Origin: Sipunculus nudus
Lineage: Eukaryota > Annelida > Sipuncula > Golfingiida > Sipunculidae
Direction: 5' to 3'
Assembly (NCBI GenBank): GCA_026874595.1
Contig: CM049316.1
Location: 57,979,676 to 58,043,675 of the forward strand
DNA length: 64,000 nucleotides
Shown here piece by piece: positions 52,101-60,669 of the stretch. The notes under the pieces were generated by a model that saw nothing but the letters and a program-made list of their open reading frames with translations, was not told the origin of the DNA and made no database searches. The number at the start of each line of letters is the position of its first letter. Position 1 is the stretch's first letter. The translations under genes were made by a program, and so were the position numbers.

Positions 52101-53829
52101 GAAGGTGAACCCACTCAGATATCAAGTATTATTTTTATAATATACATATCTCGCATATCACAGGGGTAAAAATTAGTTATAGTGACCTAGAAGAAGGGTT
52201 ATAAACTCGCTCAGACCATAGTTGTTTAATGTTTCAGTATCGTTACAGAAAACAGTTTAAATTACATTTGATTCTTTCAAGATTTTAAAAGTGTTTGATT
52301 CCAGGGTGTTTAATGATGAATTATTCCTTTTTATAAGAATTTCCTAGACGGACAATGAATATTGAGTTCCAATTTTACAGAAATACAATATGGGGCTTTG
52401 AGCGCGGAGGAGAGACAAATTTTATCTTCCTGGCAACAGATTTTTCTGACACACCAGGTAACCAGACGCTCAGATCTGTACCGATCACTTTCCCAGACTG
52501 CACCACGGTAAGTTGTAATGACCGACAAACAGGGAGATAAGCTTGTAAAGTGAACACATGTATACCTTTGCATATTCGAACGTCCATGGAGCAGATGTAC
52601 CCTTCCACTTCCCACTAATTTTAAACCTGATCTGATCAGCTTTGCTTTATATAAGATTAAACAAGCGTCATTCTCAAACAATAATCCCTTTATAATGTGC
52701 AGTTTAGACTGTTGTGAATTCCAGAAACGATTTAAGGATATATCATTCTACAACTACTTTGCTGTATGGCATGTTATTTACATTCTCATCCGATGAAATG
52801 CGGAAAATTTTCTCATAAAGCCGTAATACTACCAATGATTAAAATTTTTGATGAAACGAGATACTAGCCCGATTACTTAGATCCAGTATAAAAAGAAACC
52901 TTACATGCAATACTGGTAAACTGATATCCGAGAGAACATCATTTTACAGTACCGTTGACTGCGGGGGGTTCTGTTGACCATTGATCACTTGCACAAAGAT
53001 GTACGTGTCAGATCGGATGTAAATATTCTAAACCAGCAAATGGCACTTCATGATTACACTGCAAGCTGCAATGAAGTATCACATTGTACTTTTGTCATCA
53101 CACTTTCATCATATATCATATTTGGTTGATTCAATGAGTGCAGGATCTAAAGGTAAAAACGTATTAAACATATTAGAAAAAAATTCACCACATATATTCG
53201 TTGGCACTCCTTTTGCCGGTCTCATTAAGTTATATATCAAACTGTGAAAACGTTTAACAGATGAGAAATTATTTTTGTATACTTTAACATATTTAATTGA
53301 TATCCCTTCTTTCAGTGCGGAGGAAGAAACGCTTTGTCTAAACACGCTGTAGCGTCACAGATGTTCCGTACCGGTTGCAACGACCAGATCGGTGCTATTC
53401 CTGATGAATGTGGTGTATGTAACGGCCTCGGGGATTCCTGCAATAAGCCGGACTGTGCAAATGTCCGCGGGGGATGTGAGAAACTTTGTGTTTCCGTTTT
53501 GTCGCACTTCTGTTCATATTTATAAAGAAAAACACTGGTGTTTTAATTCCTAAAGAGAATGTTCATTGATGTGCAAAGTAAACAACCGAAAAAGTTCTAG
53601 CAAGCTTCAAGCCAGAACACCGGTAAGATCTAACTAAAAAGCTAGTTTTAAATAATTAATCCATGGTTTTATGTGAGATGATAAATGCTATATTAATAAA
53701 AAGAAAACTTGTAACTATATCTGTGAAATATAGGAACACCATAGTGAGCATTACACTTAGTGAGCGATTTACATGTTATGGTGAGTACAGTATTTAACTT
53801 GAATTCAAGAATGTCGATATGCAATTTAA

Positions 53830-53882
<53 letters not shown>

Positions 53883-56800
53883 ACTTAACTTAAGAACTGT
53901 GCATAATCATACTGTACAATATATATATAAAATATGTACAATACTTTTTTATTTCTTGAAGCCGCTACCATTGATGATTGTGGAGTGTGCGTTGGAGGAA
54001 CTACAGGCAGGAATGCTACAGTTCGTGACTGTGCTAGTAACTGTAACAAGAGATATCGCTATTATGATATCACGCACTACCAGACAGGGGCCCTTCTTGA
54101 AAGGGTTTGCCTACTGTAAGTAGAAAAGTATAGAGGACTTGTTAATCTTTAAAGTCTAATAAGAACCATTTTATTCAGATTTGGAGGCCTCCAAACCATT
54201 AAGACGGGGATTGAGTTTGCTGGCTGTAATTTACAAGGAAAGTCCAGTTTTGTAATATATCATTATACATATAGTATGATGATTTAGTTTAGAAAAATAT
54301 TCCTCTCATAGCCGATATTGGTTGTGCTTATACCGTCAACATTTTCTCCTACAACAACAATATTTGTCTTCCAGGTGAAATGATACATTACGTCCACCTG
54401 AGCTGCGTGGCATTTTCAACAAAAAAATTATATGAGTTTTTTGATTACTTGTAAAACATCTCAAAATGGCTGACAAAGACGTAGATTATCATGAAATTTT
54501 AATGTATCGTGCCTTTCGTTTCTTTAATATTTGCTGTAAATATTTCTGATTTTCTGTTCCAGCAATGGTACTGACTTGGATAATTTCATACGATATCAGA
54601 CTAAGTATTGTGATGGAAACGCAGGAAGCACAGCCCATATTAATGAGTGAGTCATTCTTACATTCAAATAATGTTCAAATGTTTAAAACAATTCTTTTGA
54701 CTTAATATCGCACCGGCGTTAATAGATTAGCGTTTGATTGTGCCTGGCATGTCGACGATAATACCATACTATAATACCTTAGTCCTTGCTTGAACCATAC
54801 TAATGCTTCACATTTTGCAGACAATAACTGATACGGTTTACCCATATTTATAATAAATCAAAACTGTTTTTTGTGATGTTAAAACATCAGAATCTTTTTT
54901 CTTTTGTATATAAAACTGATCCTGCTGTACAGGAATCACAATAAAAATGAGCTCTCAATCTTTTGATATAGTAATATCGTTCAAGGATGCTGCTTACTGT
55001 CAAACCTTATCGTTTATGTTTTGTTACGGTTGTGTTTCGTTCTTATCGTCTTAATACACAGGATACTCAGTCTGTCCTCCTTTTTCCGTTATCATGACTT
55101 AAATACTTTCTGTTGTGCTGTAACTTTTAGCTGTGGGATATGTGTAGAGGGCGCCAGTGGTAATCCAGCAACTGCTGGTATGGATGAGTGTGGTGTATGC
55201 TTTGGAGATGGCACTACATGCCGTGTTTATGAAGGTAAGAGATTTAATTAATTACAGTTCTGAAACGGGAATATGGAGCTATCCTACAGTTGTATGTCTT
55301 TTGATTTTGTCGTTGGTTATTTGAGGCATATAGGGAGCTTAATTGTGTCAATATTAGAGTCTATATCAGAGGCAATACTGATCCTTTTAAATGTGATATA
55401 TTTTTCTCAGATTCGGCATTTTGTCAATCGCCAGAATATTTCATCTCCATCTTATTCATCAATTTAAAACCATCTAGTAAAATCATTAAAATATATATTA
55501 TCTATTGCATCGTTCTGTAAAATTGATTACAGTGTTTATATTTCATGGTGATTTAACATTCCGTAATAAATACTATATTCGAAAATATTTCATTTATAAT
55601 GCATTTTATGTTAATTGTTAGACGTTGAGATAGTGAGAATGCGGCCTACATCCATGTCGGCTCGGTATGGTGGAGTAATAGAGGTCGATGTCAGTCATGT
55701 TGAAAACGTGGCACGACTCAACTTGTGTAAGCTCATGTCCGACGATGGTACCCAGGTAAGTTATTTTACTAGCTATGACCATGAAAGGTCACAAACTGTG
55801 ATTCTTATTAACAATATTAAATAATTTAATGTTTTCCTTAATAAGAATATATATTAGATGAAGTTCGTTTGAATTTCCATACTCTTGGTTCAGATCTGCC
55901 TTTACAATATTTTCCGGATTTATTAAAAAAACAGTCAATGATTATTCCCCTTTTTTTAAATCTACTTGCTTGTGTTTCGATCTAGACTCTAATGAAATTG
56001 ACACACATAAAGCCTGCAGTATTAGCTAAAGGATTATCTGAAATTAACGATAATAGTATATTTTTATTAATATACACTCTAGGAGATATCAGTTCCCCAG
56101 CCCACTATCACACATGAGATGGACTGGGATACCTTGGAGTACGTTGCTCGTATCATCCTCGACGTGGCACCACCAGCATCCGGCTCCCACAGCCCCGGGC
56201 AGTACAAGATCACGTGCACCTATACAGACACTTCTGGCGGTCAACAGACCAAGACGTCCGAGAGTTTCATCACGCTCATTGGAGAACCTACCGTGACGTC
56301 ACTGGTACCATCTACCGTCACCAAAGGAGCCGATGTTCAGGTTAGTTGGATTATACAAGAAAATATACGGTATGAACATGTAGAATATGAAATCTATAAT
56401 TTTAGGTCGGTATCTCGATTTTGTATACATACAAATGAAGTTTTGTACGAAATTTTAAAGATTTATACTGACAAAAGAAAAAAAAACCTGATCCCGAAAC
56501 ATAATACGGTCCCCACAGCTACATTTGCTTTCTTCACGAAAGATGGAAAATTTGAAACTCTGTGACAGTTGCTTTTTATAGGAATTTAACCAAGTTTTGT
56601 ATATATTCTCTGCAATTACTAAATTGGGCCTATTGCTTATCAGTTATTTATGAAAAGGTGGCCCTTCATTCAACTCTCTTTTCACAACTGGCTTTATTTC
56701 CAATTATTTTCACATGTATGCATTTCCCTAGATTAACAGGTTTATGTGTTTGTTCCCTAACTATGCTCTTTCACCTTTCGGGTCATGTGCAATCCGTATA

Positions 56801-59800
56801 ATCAAACTGAAGTACATCTTAATATATGTTATATGATATGTTACAGGTTACAATCACTGGGACCAATTTTGGCAATTCTTCAGTAGTTGGCCTAATATGC
56901 CCAACCGGGTTTGATGGATGGAAAGTGCTGCCACCTTGCTACAGGTCTGGGTTCTACAAGCGGGCAGGACGAACCGCAAAATTCTTATCATTGCCAGTCA
57001 CAGTGGACTCCAGTGAACAACTTACCGTTGGCCTCACTGATCTTCTAGGTTCAGTAGGTCAAGTGGGTACATTTGATGTCAAGGTCATGCAAACAGACGA
57101 GCCTTCCAAAAATCAACTCCTAGGGTAATTTCCAGATTTAACTAGTGAACGCTTTCGCAAGTTCTCCTTTTGATTAAAAGATTTGCCTAAATAAAATGAA
57201 AGATATCAACTTTTTACAATAAATATCAACTACACCTGAATACATTTTTATTTATATATATATTTTGTTAAGCATGATTCATCGGCGTTTATAGATTGTA
57301 ACCGTACATGCCAGAATGGATGTTCTGAGATGCACTATGTTAATGCCACGGGAAACGATTCAAAACATCCGATTTATTTTTTATTTCAGTTACTTTGAAA
57401 ATTTCGTAATGTAATCTTCAAATATGGAATTATGTTAATTAATATAATATCACTTTAAAATATCATCACTGCTTCGAATCAAGAATCAAATCCGGCCAGG
57501 GTATTATGTTCAATTTAAATCTTTCTATTTTTGAGTACTTATTTCATTTTCATGATTTAGTTTTATAATATAGATATGTTGATGGGATGCCTGGGGCTGA
57601 TAATTCATCCCGTGTTTATTCCTCACCAGGGCTGCTGGAGCTTCACTAGCGGTCCAGAGCAGACAACCAAGCATCACAAGAACCACGTTTAAAAGTGAGC
57701 TGTGCGTGATCATGATTCAGTTCAGTATGAACATCGAGGCGAGCGGTCAGTACAGCTGCCTGGCAGGACCAAGGTACAAAGATGACCAGATCACAAACTG
57801 CTGCGGACATATCTTTGAGTCTTCATCGGCCTCGAAACTGGGAACAAGTATGTTATATACTGAACTGCATGTTGAAATTCATGTCTTGAAATGGTAGCAA
57901 ATATCAGGTTATTGGTTATTAGTGACGCTAGCTTATCAGATCCCTTAAAAAGAATGACTCAACCACCTCCCTATATTTCCATATATGGATGATAATATTA
58001 GCAAGCTAAATCTAGCAGTCTCTAGCATAATGCGCATCACAGGGCGAACCCACGTTCAGATTCTAACTTTCTGTGTGCATGTCCGTTTATTCGTTTCATA
58101 TTATATATTCCAGTTTTTTAAATGACCAAATTTGTCATCAGTATTAAGCAGAGAATAAACATTTCCAACGTGATTACAAGGAATATACAGTCTAGACCCG
58201 ATTTAGGAGCTGTGACATTTCTAGGGGCAAGGTAGTCTCTCCTTATCACACAAACGCAGCGTAAAGATTTCACTTGCTCGAATGATTTTCTTTCAGATAC
58301 CATTTGCATCATATACGGTAAACTCTTGGCGATACGACTGGGGCTGAATGCTGCATTGACCTCTAGAGATCAGCTTAACTTGCAGACTGACAGGATCAAA
58401 GAAAGGAACACGCCCGATAATCTGGCCGCCTTCGCCAGTGGGCCGGCCACGCTGCCTTCGTTAGATGTAGGTATCATAATAGGTTTTCCATTTTGAGGTT
58501 CCAGAGTTGCATCACAAATTGAACAGCTTATCTCATATATTTTTGCTGGTATATCTGTTGGATTAGTGCAGCGGTAATAATGGAAGGACGCGCCCCCCCC
58601 CCCCCTAAAAAACTGATGCTTTACATTGCAATCGTTTTCTTAATGTACGGATGGGCTGGGAACAGTTGTCCAGCATGCATAGTGAAGATGTCTGACAGTG
58701 AAGCTAATTGTTTTGAAGAAAGTGTATTTTTTTTTCAAGTACAATTCTTCATGTGGCTTTAGAAAACATTTCCGTTACATTTGATTAAATGTATTATTTT
58801 TTTTAATTAAACACATTATTCAGTCCTTTTTCTCTTGACAACAACATCACAACAGGACATGGAGGTAAGGCACAGTATATGACCTTTGCGTGTAGAGCTG
58901 CACTTTTTTAGAAATGATGTTTTTAGAAGTAATACCTACCTGGTCGTTTGGCGATAAAAGCATGTATTCGACCTTTCCAAAAGGGAAAGCAAAAATTACC
59001 ATGACCTATATTAAAACATTCGACGTTAGTCTTTAATTATATGAGTATGGATCAACAGAATACGTCACTCTGGCCCAATTTTGCCATAAAAACAGATCAA
59101 AACATAACTTCAGAAATGTCGTTTGCTTCACAAATAAGAAACCAGATTTACACCAAACTATCCAGTCTTCATCAATGTGCATAACTGTTACAGTTTTAGT
59201 TATAACCTTGACCTCTGCACTCAACCCAAGTTTTCTTGTAATCATGATAGGCCCCAGGGTTTCCATCAGATTATGTTTAAACTAGGTTGAAAGTAGCGAC
59301 ATGTGATTCCCTCGAACTGATTATATTTCAAGTAACCCTGACTGTTATTTGCGGAAAACATGATCACTTTTCCATTTTGTTTTAACTGAAATGCTATCTT
59401 AGGCCAATGTTAACATGCAAGTCAATTGTTCTTTTACATCAATTTGCGCTGTAGTAAATTAACACCTTATTAAGAAATTTTCACTGAATTTTGCCTTAAT
59501 CAAATAAGGCCACAAATAAAGCGTAAATTTAAGACTGTCATTTGCTTTACTAATAACAAACCAGAACAACACCAAACTATCCATTTTTATGGATAGTTTA
59601 TTCATTTTTAAGTGTATTACTTAATTTTTTTTTCAAACAGATTGGTTTTTCAGCATCAATAGCTCGTTTGCGCGTGTTCGCGAGTTTTCATCCTATTTGG
59701 ATCATACTCCCTCGAACTGATTAACCCTTAGTGACCTGACATTTACTTGCTGAATTTAAAGGTTCTTTTCAATTATTGACCACTGACTTAATATCACTTT

Positions 59801-60622
59801 TAAATGCTATCTTAGGCATATCGTAGCATATCGTATAGTTTTAGTTTTTATTTTTTTTGTATTGCACTATATAGCTGGTCAACACCCATTTTCTGACATT
59901 ATGTCTCTGTGACCCAGTTCAGATAAGATTCTGAGATAACTTATGTGTATCATTCTAATTGTCCATATGCATATTTATCAGGATTAAACAAAACTGTGTA
60001 GTGTTCATTGCTGGGTATGTCCGTTACCACGGTCAATGTCGCCTTCACCTTTAGTCTCGTTACAGTAAATTTTAGTCCTTTCTTGCTCTCAATTGCAACT
60101 ACATGTGCAGTTTCTCTTAAATTTGCTTTTATGTATTTGCGAGTGCAAATGCAACTTCATCTTGTTTTAAATCCAACTTATGAACGAAAATGACACATTT
60201 TTCGCAGCAATATGTAAATAACAAATGTAATTGTAACATCATGTGTCACACCTTTGCTCAGGATCTCTACCCGGTAGTTGCTGTTACCGGAAGTACTGAG
60301 GTTGGATCGTGTGACCCCATTGAGCTGTTCGCTGAGAGCAGTGCTGACGGACTCTGTGGAAGTCCTCTGACGTACTCCTGGCAGGTCTACGAGGAGGGTT
60401 CAGGTAAGCAGTATACAAAGCTCCTCCATATGTCTGGAAGATATGCACACTATGGGACCTCTCGATAACAAACGCTGACAAAGCCGGTTTTTAATTGTAC
60501 ATAATAGAAGAAGCCGCATTGAAAAGGTTAAAGATTTCAGTAATTAATTCCTAATGGGGCCATCTCAGATGTGTCAATAATAGAGAGTTGCCTGTAATAG
60601 CGCGGTGCCCGCATTAATGGTT

Positions 60623-60669
<47 letters not shown>

